Origin: Piezodorus guildinii
Lineage: Eukaryota; Arthropoda; Insecta; Hemiptera; Pentatomidae
Assembly (NCBI GenBank): GCA_023052935.1
Contig: CM041294.1
Coordinates: 15,754,635 to 15,818,634, forward strand
Direction: 5' to 3'
Length of the DNA stretch: 64,000 nucleotides
Made by a program: the position numbers and the translations under genes. The notes beneath the pieces are model-generated. The model had not been told where the DNA came from, did not search any database, and saw nothing but the letters and a program-made list of their open reading frames with translations. Positions 47,560 to 58,800 of the stretch are shown in pieces. Numbering within the stretch: position 1 is the stretch's first letter; the number at the start of each line of letters is the position of its first letter.

Positions 47560-48035
47560 GTAACTTATCTCTGATAGCCTTTGTACATAGTCAGTCCAGC
47601 TCTAGGCTTAGCTCTCAGCCTTGAACCATTAGTTGCTCTTCATCATAATTCGTTTCAAATTCATATATCATACTGATCTCTTGGTATTCTTCGACAAAAA
47701 TAAATAAATAAAGAAGAGAAAGTTATTTAACAAAGAGTAAAACAATATTTATAATAAATCGATAAAATTAAACCATGTAGTTCATTCTAAATTTCATTTT
47801 CTCTTTTTTTTTTATCATTAACTCCTTTTTGCTCATTTAAGTTACGGTTTAGAAGTAGCCTCTTAATGTTAATTAATGTTATTAGATTCGTTTCAACTTC
47901 TATTCAAAATGATATTTTATCAAATTAGCTAATAAGACGTGGGGAGGAAGATATAGATTTTTTATGTTAGATAACAATTTTTATTTTTATCAATAATAAA
48001 CGTACCAGATATCCCACTTTTAATTCCAACTCCCA
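47560..48035. other. Intron start, nothing recognised
   Basis: AT-rich intron sequence after the GTAACT donor. Confidence 0.5.
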
Positions 48036-48039
48036 ACCC

Positions 48040-48250
48040 ATATAAACCCTCTTGTCCGCAACCTATCAACCTCACATATTAATGACAACCTTCCGAGACG
48101 ATTGAAAAGAATATGGCCTCGGGATCTACTTACTTGAATACTAACCGCTGGGTAGTTTCTTCACAAGCCTTTTACGCCCTTTATTATAATTCAACACTTT
48201 TACTTATTGTATTTATGTTAATATACAGTTGTAAAAATCAATTATAACAC
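48040..48250 (+). mobile_element. Jockey-like LINE 3' fragment
   Basis: 48092-48135 encodes a diverged RRLKRIWPRDLLT end, followed by the family 3' UTR (CTGGGTAGTTTCTTCACAAGCC, 48149-48170) and TACAGTTGTAAAAATCAATT near the tail. Upstream coding is lost. Confidence 0.75.
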
Positions 48251-48954
48251 TGAAAGATTTTCACTTTCCCACACTTGGCGGAATGGGATGTGATGTTTGG
48301 GTTTGACTGTGAAGAGGGGTTGGGTGACACCGCAAAGAGAGACTCCATCAAAACGCCGCGGGCTACGGCGCTGTAAATATTGTTAGGGCTGCATTGTTCC
48401 GTGAGCTTTTGTTACTCAACACGTGTGTATGAATTTTGGAAAGGTATCGATACACGTGTGTAGCACAGACCTTTGGTTTTGTTGCCAAAATCGTTTGCCG
48501 TGGATTGGGGTGGCTATTCTGTGCTATGTGGACACTGCCCGTCAGAGCTTTAGGTGTTGACAGGTTTTAGAATCCAAGCCTTCGTGAAACTGGAGCAACT
48601 AATTTCCTTGTTCGTCCAAACAGTTAGAAACAAAAGGTAGCTGTATTTTCCGTAAATTTGCAGTTTGTAGGGAGCCCTCTTATTTGAAAGTTTTTGAATT
48701 TTTTTTTTTTTTTTTTTTTTATGAGAATATTTTTTATATTCAAAATAAAAATTAACAACCTCTCCTAAAGGAAAGTTTAAATTTTATTATTTTATGAATT
48801 ATTTAAAAAATAAAATAAACTTATTAAACGTCATGATAGCAAGGTTAATAAATTTATATAATTATTTTTTTAAAAAATAGTAATAAATAAATTTTTCATG
48901 ATGGCAAAGGTTTTCATCTCACCCCTTTCTCCATCCCAAAACTAAAATAATAGT
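48251..48954. other. Intronic stretch with GC-richer island 48265-48600
   Basis: Apparently single copy. It contains ACACGTGTGT twice, near 48419 and 48463, each with a CACGTG E-box core. A T-run lies at 48695-48720. No frame of interest. Confidence 0.4.
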
Positions 48955-49245
48955 TTGTTTGTTTGTTTGTTTATTTAACGTCGCTTTATGCTACTGTGGC
49001 TAATCGGACGATGCTACAGTGGAAGTCCTAAATTTTGTCTACCCAGGTTTGGTTAGGATAGGGATCTTTAACGAGTACCTGAAATCGGAAAGGCTCGGAA
49101 CCACTTTTTAACGTCCCCTCCGAAGGACGGCATAACTAAGGATTTTTTACTCCCATTAAAAAATCCTAGGACCACCTGCGGGTTTGAACCCGTGACCTTT
49201 GGCATAGGAGGCTGTTATGCTAGCCACCCAGTTACAAGTGATCCC
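48955..49245 (-). mobile_element. tRNA-derived SINE, type B, copy 3
   Basis: Full-length minus-strand copy with a (CAAA)n tail (TTTGTTTGTTTGTTT on + at 48955-48970) and tRNA-like head at the right end. AAATAATAGT is duplicated at 48945-48954 and 49246-49255. Lies in the intron between the large exon and the first finger exon. Confidence 0.95.
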
Positions 49246-49699
49246 AAATAATAGTAAATGGGATATTGTGAAATAAATGACTGCAGTATTAAATGAGTAT
49301 TGGTAATGTGACATTACGTAAGGGTTTTTAGCTTACTATTGACCATGTTTTTAAATTAAGGAATGTACCAGTATTGTCCAAGCATCAACATTAATTCCTT
49401 CTTAAGCTCTGGATAATGTACTGCATAAGTGATTTGTATTATATTTATAAAAAATATTTTTGCATAAATAGCATGGAATGCGACAAATAATGATAATATA
49501 TAATTATTAATATAAATAGTTCATATGAAGCATTAAGCTCTAAAAACAACTTGGTTCATGCTACCGTCTTTTAAATTGATTTATTTTCAATGTCCCAAAT
49601 GTTGGGGGCCGGCAAGTTTTACTTGCTCGATATTCTTTGATATTGAAACAAATAATTACTTAAATCTTTAAAAATATACTACGATTCAGATAAACAGGA

Positions 49700-49913
49700 A
49701 ACATAACCAATTTTCCAAAAGCACAGTTATTTCTTTTATATGGTATTTTGTAGATATTACAATCGAATTTTTAAAACTTATTAGAGACTCTTTATAATAA
49801 TAAAATTTATCTCAACATGAGATTTTTCTTTGCCAATTATTTAAAATTTATAATCCATGGTCTGAGTAGGCATTGCAGTGTATTAGCTTGCTGTGTTATT
49901 ATTTATTTATTCT

Positions 49914-49969
<56 letters not shown>

Positions 49970-50930
49970 ATGTTTTTTAAGTTGAAATTTTCCAAAAACA
50001 CAGTTATTTCTTTCAGAATATTAACACAACAGTCGAAATTCTTGATTTTGACAAAAACAGGGATTAAACATTTCAAAATAGACTATTGTATTTTGTAAAT
50101 ATTACAATCGAATTTTTAAAACTTATTAGAGACTCTTTATAATAATAAAATTTATCTCAACATGAGATTTTTCTTTGCCAATTATTTAAAATTTATAATC
50201 CATGGTCTGAGTAGGCATTGCAGTGTATTAGCTTGCTGTGTTATTATTTATTTATTCTAAATTATATATATAATATAATTGTATATATATATATATATAT
50301 TGTATGTTTTTTAAGTTGAAATTTTCCAAAAACACAGTTATTTCTTTCAGAATATTAACACAACAGTCGAAATTCTTGATTTTGACAAAAACAGGGATTA
50401 AACATTTCAAAATAGACTATTGTATTTTGTAAATATTACAATAGAATTTTTAAAATTTATTAAAGGGCTCTTTTTAATAATAAAATTTATTCAAACATGA
50501 TATTTTTATTTGCCAATTATTAAAAATTTATAATACATGATCTGAGTAGGCATTGCAGTGTATTAGCCTGCTGTGGTATTATTTATTTATGCTAAATTAT
50601 ATATATACCAATTTTATTTATGCGACGTTTCGAGAATTTATTGTTCTTATAATTATGCCTTAACAGTGGATATATATAAATTTAGGGATTAAGCATTTCA
50701 AAATAGGCTATTGTATTTTGTAAATATTACGAAAGAATTTTTTTTTATTTATTAAAGACTTGTTATAATAAAAAAAATGATTTCGACATGATAATTTTAT
50801 GTACTGACTATCTAAAATTTATGATCTACGGTCTGAATAGGCATTGCAGTGTAGTAGCATGAAGTGTTATTATTTATTTATGTTAAATTTTATATTGATA
50901 TTTTTTTTTTTTTTTTTTTAGGGGAAATAT
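49700..50930. repeat. Tandem array of four ~290-345 bp units
   Basis: The anchor word CATTGCAGTGTA recurs at 49871, 50216, 50551 and 50842. Units 1 and 2 are almost identical, unit 3 is diverged, unit 4 more so. A (TA)n tract of variable length sits within the units (49918-49966 in unit 1). No coding sequence. Confidence 0.85.
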
Positions 50931-51279
50931 ATCAAATCAGATTATTTAACTATAGATGGTTTTATAATTTGAAAAAAAAAAAAATGTTCTTTCATTATAA
51001 AAAAATCTTAAATCACAACAGGTGACTTTGAAACTGCTTGAGATTCAGACAGCGGAGATATCCGAGCTAAGGAAGAGGGACGGATCAGAACAAATAAGAA
51101 AAGAGGAGGGGGACATTTTCATAATTGCATTAGTCACTCAGACCCGAAATTAACATTAGCTTCGTCCTCTTGTCCTCCACCACTTCGTTAGCAGCCACGT
51201 ACTCCCTACCCTTTCTTCTTGATTAGAGGAGCGTCATTCTCTGAGCATTAAAATAACAGTCCATGATAGAGAGGATCCT

Positions 51280-52130
51280 TTGCTAGGTCAAAACCTATTT
51301 AAAATAAGGAAATATAAAAAATCTCGGGCTATACTAAACTCTATTCTTCAAAAATCTATTGCCGAAATCTCCCGTCGAACCTTTTCAACCTTAAAGCGAC
51401 TATATTCCCTCCGTCATCTATTCCCGTATGAAACCCGAAAACTCCTCGTTACCTCTCTAAGATTTCCCCACTTCGACTAATGCTGTGCGGTATACGATGG
51501 TGTTTCTGGGGATCTCGAGGTTAAAATAAAACGTTTAATTAATTGCTTTGTCCGATTCATCTTCGGGGTCGCCAGGTACACCTCCGTGTCCCAATTTTAT
51601 GGTGAGTTGAAGTGGCTTTACCCTTCCAATCGTCGCAAGTATTTTCTTGCTTCATTCCTTTACCAAGTTATCCAATCCCGCCGTCCATCATTCATTATTG
51701 ACCTCCTACAATTCATATTCTCTGTCCATCCTCGTTGTACACGCTCCAGGCCTTCGGATTTATAAAGTACGGCCCACCGAATTGCACATTTCGACAGATC
51801 CTTTCTCATTCGATCCTCAATCCTATGGAATTCTATCCCTCCTTCCATCCGTCACTCCAACTCTCTTTCAACCTTTAAATCCCGCATATTTAATCATTTA
51901 ATGAATATCCAGGCTCAATAGAATTGTAAATAATTTTTTATTATTATTATTATTTTATTTATTTTTTGTCGTTTTTGTTTTCTTCTTATTTGAATATGTC
52001 TAATTTTATATAAGTAATTATTGACTTGTATTTAACTTATTCTAAGATTCCAAAGCACACTTTGTACATTCTGTATTTTTATTCTTAAGGGACATGTCCC
52101 AGGATAATAAAGGATTTATTTATTTATAAT
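51280..52130 (+). mobile_element. CR1-like LINE 3' fragment with hairpin tail
   Basis: The frame at 51280 reads KIRKYKKSRAILNSILQKSI, then RRTFSTLKRLYSLRHLFPYE and VTSLRFPHFD; further frames give LINCFVRFIFGVARYTSVSQ and KYFLASFLYQVIQSRRPSF. This is the C-terminal half of a CR1-like ORF2 after the catalytic box. The 3' end has GGGAC-AT-GTCCC within ATTCT...AGGAT at 52082-52103 followed by AATAAAGG. At least three frame breaks. Confidence 0.85.
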
Positions 52131-52192
52131 GGTTTATAGTGGATCAAATCTCGTTGCCTTCAGTCTAAAATGATATATATATATATATTATA

Positions 52193-52240
<48 letters not shown>

Positions 52241-53440
52241 CGAAGCCCCTTTAACAGTATATAATAAAAGATATAAGATGAAACACAGTATTTTTCTTAG
52301 TTGTGCTTCCTTCTGATGAAGCAGTTTCACTTCAAGGATGTTTGGTCATTTACAATGTTTTGCGGTTCTTTTTATTAATTAATAATGTACTTGAAGTGCT
52401 GGTGCACACTTTTTGGCTGCAATCAGTAGATGAAAACTAATAACTTAATTATAAAAATGTATGATCATATCTGTTGTGAGTCATCAGTCGTTGGGTATTC
52501 CAACTACCTCCTGACATCTACGTGGTGGTGGTGCTGGTGTCAGAGTTTGGAAGAGAGGGTTAGTTAAGTATTTAAATAGAGGGTTTAAAAATTTGATATG
52601 TTTTTTTCGAATGAAATCTGGAATCGTTGGATGTCAAGTAGTTTGTGTACGCACGGTGGATTTTTTATTTATTTATTTTTTCTTTTTTATTTCCAAGCTG
52701 TGCTCCTTACCATTTTCCTGAATATAGTTTCTTGGAAAGGTTGTAAGTGATAGTTAGTACCCTCAGTTAGGCCAAAAAGGCCAAAGAAAATAGGTGATGG
52801 TCAATTTGTAGTTTTCGGTCTCTAAAGTCAAGTAAATATGTATTCAAAATTGTTTAATAATATATTTCTCGCAAAATAAACACTAATGAACTTCCTCGAT
52901 CTATGCTATTTTTCTCCGAAAATCGATTCGCTGACTGTTTGTTTGTCTTCGAATTCTCAAAGTTTCACTCCTCCATCTTTCGGCGTCTTCCAGGCCTTAT
53001 TAAAACGTTAACATAATCAGACAGAAAGTGTTTGCTCCGTCTGAGACCCCAGCGGATAAACCAAACAAGGGAGATAAATTTCAGGGCCCAATATTTAAAG
53101 AGCGGGAAGAGAAACTCCTTGAGGAATTATGAGATAGAGGGGGCTATTTTAACCCTTGCTCAAAAACAAGACCCCCAACCCGTAAATATAAGATAATGGT
53201 ATTAAAGGGGTAGAAGAGATTTTTACAGCAGGAGTAATAGCGGTGCCCGGAGTTAGAGAGTGGGAGCAGTAAACAGGCTATCGCAACCCTTCCGCTGGCT
53301 TGCCTCTCTCACTTAGTTAATGCAATTATCGGCCTGCCCTTCCAGATGTGTTAATAATTCAGATTTATTCTTTGTCTTCTCGCCCTTTTAATCAGCCCTC
53401 TGAGATTTTTAATCTGGGATCCTTCTTGAATTAATCAACA
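52131..53440. other. Intron stretch: microsatellite and GC-richer island
   Basis: (TA)n at 52171-52209 runs into a T-run to 52240. An apparently single-copy island at 52960-53430 contains TAATGCAATTATCGG near 53318 and CAGATGTG near 53344, TAAT- and E-box-like words. A regulatory role is inference. Confidence 0.4.
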
Positions 53441-53442
53441 CC

Positions 53443-53535
53443 AGGTGTCCCGCTCATTGGGGAGGGACATAACAGATTAGGTTTCATGAACTCAGATAAG
53501 CTTATTCATTCTAGTGTCTTTAAGATTTTTATTTA
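53443..53535. repeat. Left copy of a flanking direct duplication
   Basis: GGTGTCCCGCTCATTGGGGA and the next ~75 bases recur at 54255-54345 with one substitution, on the other side of the palindromic-end element. Confidence 0.9.
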
Positions 53536-53579
53536 GTAATATTAATAATATATATAGAGTTTAGTTAGTTAATATTAAT

Positions 53580-54254
53580 ATAGAGTTTCATTAAAATCGT
53601 TAAAGCCGTTTTTGAGAAAACCGTAAAAAGGTTCAAAATGCATGGTATAAAGTAGATCTTCTGGTCAGCTGATTTTGATGAAAAAATTTCTGTAAAAGTT
53701 GTCTTATACATGGAATGTCAGTTTTATAGGAAACCTCGTTTTCGCCCGTGAGTTACTACACACTAGGGGTGGGCATAATCGAATGACGATAATCGGATCA
53801 TTCGATTATTTCAATCATTCGCATTAATCGATTATCGGATTAATCGGTTTGGAGAAACGAATGATCATTCGAACTGAATCGCCTAACACGTGATTAAGGT
53901 ATAAGATAATTAAACGACCTTTTTTTTTTTTTCTTCTTTTTTTTCTCATCACATAAATTATTTGCAAATTTGCACCTACGCTCAGCCAGCTCAGCCATCA
54001 TAGGACGGGAATTTTTGTATATTGCCTCTCAGAAAGCATCATTCGATCATTCGATTATTCAAACCGTCGAAGTCCGATCATCCAATTATGACGATCATTC
54101 GATTATGCCCACCCCTACCACACACAGCTTTTTGCGGCACTTTGTCATTTGGACTCAGGAGACCCTAAAACGTTTATTTCCGATGAAAACTGCAATTCGA
54201 AAATTTTCACTATCGCAATACTTTCCTTTTCTATATAGGTAAGTGAAAGTAAAA
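53580..54254 (+). mobile_element. Palindromic-end element, 5'-truncated, with a hAT MITE inside
   Basis: 53580-53763 and 54118-54254 match 8340-8616 in order; the MITE at 53764-54117 separates them. The 3' end has CTATATAG and GTAAGTGAAAGT at 54239-54250. The 5' half is missing. Confidence 0.7.
53764..54117. mobile_element. hAT-type MITE, copy 2
   Basis: 354 bp bounded by TAGGGGTGGGCATAATCGAA and its reverse complement, similar throughout to the copy at 34189. The flanks CTACACAC and CCACACAC are an 8-bp duplication with one change. It inserted inside a palindromic-end element and is therefore younger than that copy. Confidence 0.92.
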
Positions 54255-54345
54255 GGTGTCCCGCTCATTGGGGAGGGACATAACAGATTAGGTTTCATCA
54301 ACTCAGATAAGCTTATTCATTCTAGTGTCTTTAAGATTTTCATTT
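54255..54345. repeat. Right copy of the flanking direct duplication
   Basis: Repeats 53443-53535 nearly exactly, and weaker similarity continues (GTATTTAGTAATATTA). Confidence 0.9.
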
Positions 54346-54499
54346 ATTTGTATTTAGTAATATTACATTATGTGAGATATTTTTCAATGCTGACAATGAT
54401 AAGAGATTTGGTAAGCTCAATATTTGTGAAAAAAACAATGATTTAAAAAAAACAACTAATTAAATATAATTTTAAAATAAACACTTGAACCCACTCACG

Positions 54500-54810
54500 C
54501 TTTTTACTTTCACTTACCTATATATGAAATTTATAGTAAAGGAAAGTATTGCGATAGTGAAAATTTTCGAATTGCAATTTTCAACGGAAATACACGTTTT
54601 AGGGTCTCCTGAGTCCAAATGAGTGTGTGTGTGTGTGGTAACTCTCGGACGAAAACGAGGATTCCCATGAAACTGAATTTTCATGTATAAGACAACTATA
54701 CATACGCTTGAGATGTTATAAACTTTTTAAACAGATACTTTTTAATCAAAATTAGGTGACCGAAAGATCTACTTTATACCATGCAATTTGAACCTTTTTA
54801 CGACTTTTTT
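54500..54810 (-). mobile_element. Palindromic-end element, minus-strand 3' fragment
   Basis: ACTTTCACTTAC at 54506-54517 begins the end; the next 290 bases match 30090-30380. It stops where the RTE-like fragment starts near 54815. Confidence 0.65.
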
Positions 54811-54814
54811 CAAA

Positions 54815-55345
54815 GACGAAATATATGATCAGTAGCAGAAACGGTGGCGATCTTGGCGTTCAGGGCATACTTTTGAACTCGTAGAGAAATTCAAGTATTT
54901 AGGTTCAATGATAACAAGAAAAAATGAAATCCAGGAAGAAATAAAGTCCTGGTTAAAGGTGGGAAATGCCTGTTATTATTCAGTTGCTAAGTTACTTAGC
55001 TCACGGCTTCTATCTAAAAACTTAAAGGTTAGAATTTATAAAACTTTTATTCTTCCAACGGCTCTTTACGGATGTGAAACGTGGCCGCTTACTCTGAGGG
55101 ATGAACAACGGATAAGGTTTTCGAAAATAAGGTACTGGTAAAATATTTGTTCCGAAGAAGGCACTGGGGAGTTTAGAAGGTTGCCCAACGCGGAATTGCG
55201 GAACTTGTATCCTGTGAATATAATTGAGTTAATAGCGTCGCGGAGACTCAAATGGGCGCGTAAAGTTGTTGTGCTCGATGAGGAACGGATTCCGAGAAGT
55301 TGGTATTTGCTGATCCGACTGGTGGGCGTCCAAAAGGATACTCCT
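54815..55345 (+). mobile_element. RTE-like LINE fragment
   Basis: Frame 54908-55141 encodes MITRKNEIQEEIKSWLKVGN, CYYSVAKLLSSRLL and YGCETWPLTLRDEQRI. After frame breaks, LIASRRLKWARKVV and DEERIP follow to 55345. It lost about 25 bases near 55150 relative to the copy at 21196, and both ends. Confidence 0.87.
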
Positions 55346-55424
55346 AGTCGGGGTTGAGTAGGAAAAATCAGGACCAGAGAGATCTCAGAGCTTCTCACTA
55401 AACTGCATTAGATTAAACATTCCT

Positions 55425-55515
55425 CTACTAATTAAATCTGGATTGGCAAAATTCAGGACTCCCACTGTAACACCGTTCGATTGGCCTCAGTAGTGTAAAG
55501 TGACGTTAAATTAAT
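55425..55515 (+). mobile_element. tRNA-derived SINE, type B, 5'-truncated copy in opposite orientation
   Basis: AAATCTGGATTGG ... ATTCAGGACTCCCACTGTAA ... AAAGTGACGTTAAATTAATT is the reverse complement of the tail half of the SINEs at 38567, 43945 and 48955. The tRNA-like head is absent. Confidence 0.75.
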
Positions 55516-55604
55516 TAAAAATCAACCTCATTAGGACCCCTGTGCCCTCTTTGAGCGCTTTAGCAACAAACGGTCCGCTCTTGTTCGAAGAATCTGGCAC
55601 GAGG

Positions 55605-56545
55605 AATGAGACTTTCATTTCCAAAAGGTACTCTAGCGATTCTATTGGGTTGTGACACATGAAATGCCCGTTTTCAAGGTAAAGGATTTTTATTAAAAAT
55701 ACGATATGAAAACAAGATAATTTTATTCGAAGTATTTACCTTCTTTTTCTACACATTTTCCCAACGTGACACCAACTTTTTTATCCCCGAACTGAAAAAC
55801 TCTGAGCTTTGAAGTGAAACAAAATCTGAAAACGCACTTTTCACTTGATCATCATTTTCAAAAAGTTTTCCATTGACGAAGTTGTCTAAATTCCTGAACA
55901 GGTGGTAATCTGTTGGAGACAAGTCGGGAGAATATGGTGGGTGCGGAAGACCTTCGTAGTCCATTTCTTCCAATTTTTGCAAAGTATGTTTTGAAACATG
56001 GGGTCGACCCAGGTACCCATGTATCGAGCTTTTTTACTTTCCCAATACACTTTAAATGTCTGGAAACGGTAGATGCACTTGCATTTAGTTGTGCTGAGGG
56101 TTCTTTAACTGTTTGGTAGGGGTTTCCTTCTACGGTATGTTTAAGGACATCGTTGTCTATTATGGACGGAGGTCTTCCTCGGGGCAAGTTTTCCAAGTCG
56201 GTATCCCCAGCTGAAAACTTAGCAAACCAACGGCGAATGGTCCGTTCATTAACACTCCCTTCTCCAAACGCCTTGCAAATATTTAATTGATCGTCCAAGC
56301 TAATTTGATTCTATTCGCATTAAGATCTAGAATTTTTTTAAAAATATATTAATAAAACAACATTAAGTTATGAAGTGAAATGTTTTAGTATGATTTGGAA
56401 CGAAACAAAATGTGTAATTAGTACCTTAAGAAATTAATAGCATTTCCAAATCGCGTTTTTAATGGCTTGAGTGTTCATTAGATACAATCAAATTTAAGAT
56501 TTAGGTAAAACTAAATTAGAAAAATATAAATATGTAAAAAAATTA
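55605..56545. mobile_element. TIR element family, copy 3, interrupted by a mariner
   Basis: 55605-55644 matches the left end (TTTCCAAAAGGTACT), and 56298-56545 matches the middle and right part of the copies at 45643 and 63607. The mariner remnant sits between. The right terminus has decayed. Confidence 0.75.
55645..56300 (-). mobile_element. Mariner element, internally deleted and 5'-truncated
   Basis: The 3' terminal repeat TTGGGTTGTGACACATGAAA at 55645-55664 is next to TA. The minus frame 56298-55858 encodes CKAFGEGSVNERTIRRWF and STVSRHLKCIGKVKKLDTW, and a second frame 55982-55749 encodes HPPYSPDLSPTDYHLF, which includes the last Asp of the mariner catalytic triad. The middle, with the first two Asp, is deleted, and the 5' end with its terminal repeat is missing. 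The breakpoints differ from those of the copy at 15025. Confidence 0.9.
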
Positions 56546-58120
56546 ATTTTTGAGAATGGTAAAGGTTGATGAGTAAGGTACTGGTTAAATTTGCATTGGA
56601 TTGTACCAGAAAGGTTTAGATCCCGAGACTACACTACAATTAGCACTCGTAATTAGGTTCGATAGACTGTTATTTGAATGATTTCCTTAACCGAGTTACT
56701 ACAGAAACCACGAATCGAAGAAAAATAACTAGGTTTTACATACGAAGTAGAAGACTGGGAGTACTTCTACACTTGACTATTTTATGGTTAACACACCTAA
56801 GGACGCTAGGCGTTGCCACTATACTAGCCCAGTAGAATTAGACCAAAATTATACACATCAAGTACTTGAGACTAAAAACGGAAAAAAACAACTAACAAAA
56901 GTGCTTTATATTTTATTTAAAGTTGTCTGTGTATCATTAAAATGTTTTTTGTTTTAATTTTAAATTAATTTAAATAAAAGTAATATATTGAAAATTCGTT
57001 CTTATTAGTTAAAAAAAAATAGCTTTTCTTTTCCTAGAATATACACAATAATGGTTTCAAGATAATATTACGTTTAGAAGATCTAATTAAAACGGAGTAT
57101 TATATTTTTTATTAACAGAGCACTTTCAGTAAAAATGTTATTTGAACATTTCTTAGTGTATATTAGGAGTAATTAAAAATCGTATACATCTACCTTGTTA
57201 GAAATTTAATGCTCTAAAAGTCTACTTTTAATAAACTGCAGGCCGAAATAGTTATTGAAGCGAAACCACCAACTTTTCTGACATTTTGTGTTTTTTTGAC
57301 AATTTGGCCATTATTGACACCCGCGTATCTCTGCAGGTGTTCCAAATTTTTCAATATGTTTCGTACCAAACATGTAGGTAATTTATTGTTCTTTAATATT
57401 GCTAACCACAAAGTTTGCTCTAAAATGTCCAGGAAGAGATTTAGAAGGAAAAAACTGAAAAAAGTGCTTTTTTTTTAGAGGTTTTTTTCAAGATGGCGGA
57501 AAACGCACAAGGGTGAAAATTGTGAAAACTTGGGTTTTCAAAATGAGGGGAGCAGTACAAACAATCGTGTCTAAAAATTAAATTTACCCCACCTTTTTCT
57601 AGCCAAAATCCTCTTTCTACTGAGCTATACCGTAATCTACGATCCTTCCAGTTTGCTCCAGCCGCTGGAGCCTGAGGTAGCCAACTTGCAAGTTGAGGGG
57701 GGAGGGGACACCGACAGAATAAGATGTGCTTGTAATTAGGCTAAGACGCAGCTGGGCAGTTAAACTTGACTTAAACTGCAATAAAGGGGCGGCCGACGGC
57801 GACAGTTGCCGGCTATCATAGCCCGATCCCCGGCATCTTATAGGCATTAGCCATCCCGCGTCTTAAATCTTTGGCGCGCCTTGCACCCAGGACCCAGCCT
57901 AGTTCGGGGTCACTCGATGGCACTTTAATACCTCCCAGGTACCCCACAGGGCTCCGATTCGATAAAGATTGATACGAGGTACCGGCACCAAGAAAATGGA
58001 TGATTAATGAAAATAGGTTGTTCAGTATTCTAGAGTATTTATTTACAATATTACGTTTTACAGACCTCATCTATTTACAAAAACACATATAGTATGAGTG
58101 GTTTACTTGTCCTATAGAAA
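56546..58120. other. Intron stretch with GC-richer island 57600-57980
   Basis: The island contains palindromes TCCAGCCGCTGGA (57658-57670) and CAACTTGCAAGTTG (57682-57695). AT-rich flanks; the small frames at 57214-57478 have no domains. Confidence 0.4.
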
Positions 58121-58121
58121 A

Positions 58122-58800
58122 AATCTGGTGCAGGCAACACACGACTTTCACTTACCTCCATTTTTAAAATCAATGAAAGAATTTTCAAATACAGTTAGAG
58201 ATAAAAATAAGTGAAACTATTAAGGAATTAATCGAATTGAATTTATATAGAAACATGTGTTTTATTAAAAAATCTATTATATTATTATCTAAAATAATCA
58301 GTTAGTTTTATCTTCTTTTCTTCACTCTCTATTAACTTTGAAAAGCTTTTCTATGAAATGATATTTTTTCTAAAATCTTTAGCTTTCCAACGGTATATCA
58401 TACATGTATATTACTGCTCTTATGTTCAAAAACGAAAAATTGCATTAAAAAAATATTTTTTCTGTTTTCTCCTTTAGTTGGGTATCGAATTTATTCAATT
58501 TATATATTTACCTTTTTTTCACCAGCGTTAACAAGATAATCCAGTTACTATTATTGAATCTACAAAATTAAAGGTACTTTAGGGGAAGAAAATTTAAAAT
58601 ATCGGCATTTAAGCCCTGTCAAACCATTTTTATCCAAATAAAACCTACAGGATATTAAAGCCTATTAAATTTTACATCGATATAGCGAGTTTAATCAAAA
58701 TCGTCGGAACCGTTTTCGAGAAAATCGAAAAAAGGTACAAAATGCATGGTATAAAGTGCCTCTTCTGGGAAGCTCAATTTGATGAAAGAATTTTTTCTTA
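58122..58800 (+). mobile_element. Palindromic-end element, 3'-truncated copy
   Basis: Begins ATCTGGTGCAGGCAACACAC with ACTTTCACTTAC at 58144-58155 and matches 7793-8470 closely, then stops before the palindromic end. Confidence 0.7.

Noticed and set aside
49700..50930. CRISPR-like or satellite interpretation of the repeat array
   Set aside because: Units are about 300 bp and contiguous without spacers, and only four copies exist.
51022..51150. Possible exon after CACAACAG with a heptad-like VTLKLLEIQTAEISEL reading
   Set aside because: With the one base left by the exon ending at 47559 the required frame hits TGA within a few codons, and no donor was found; it would also disrupt the phase-perfect join to 60499.
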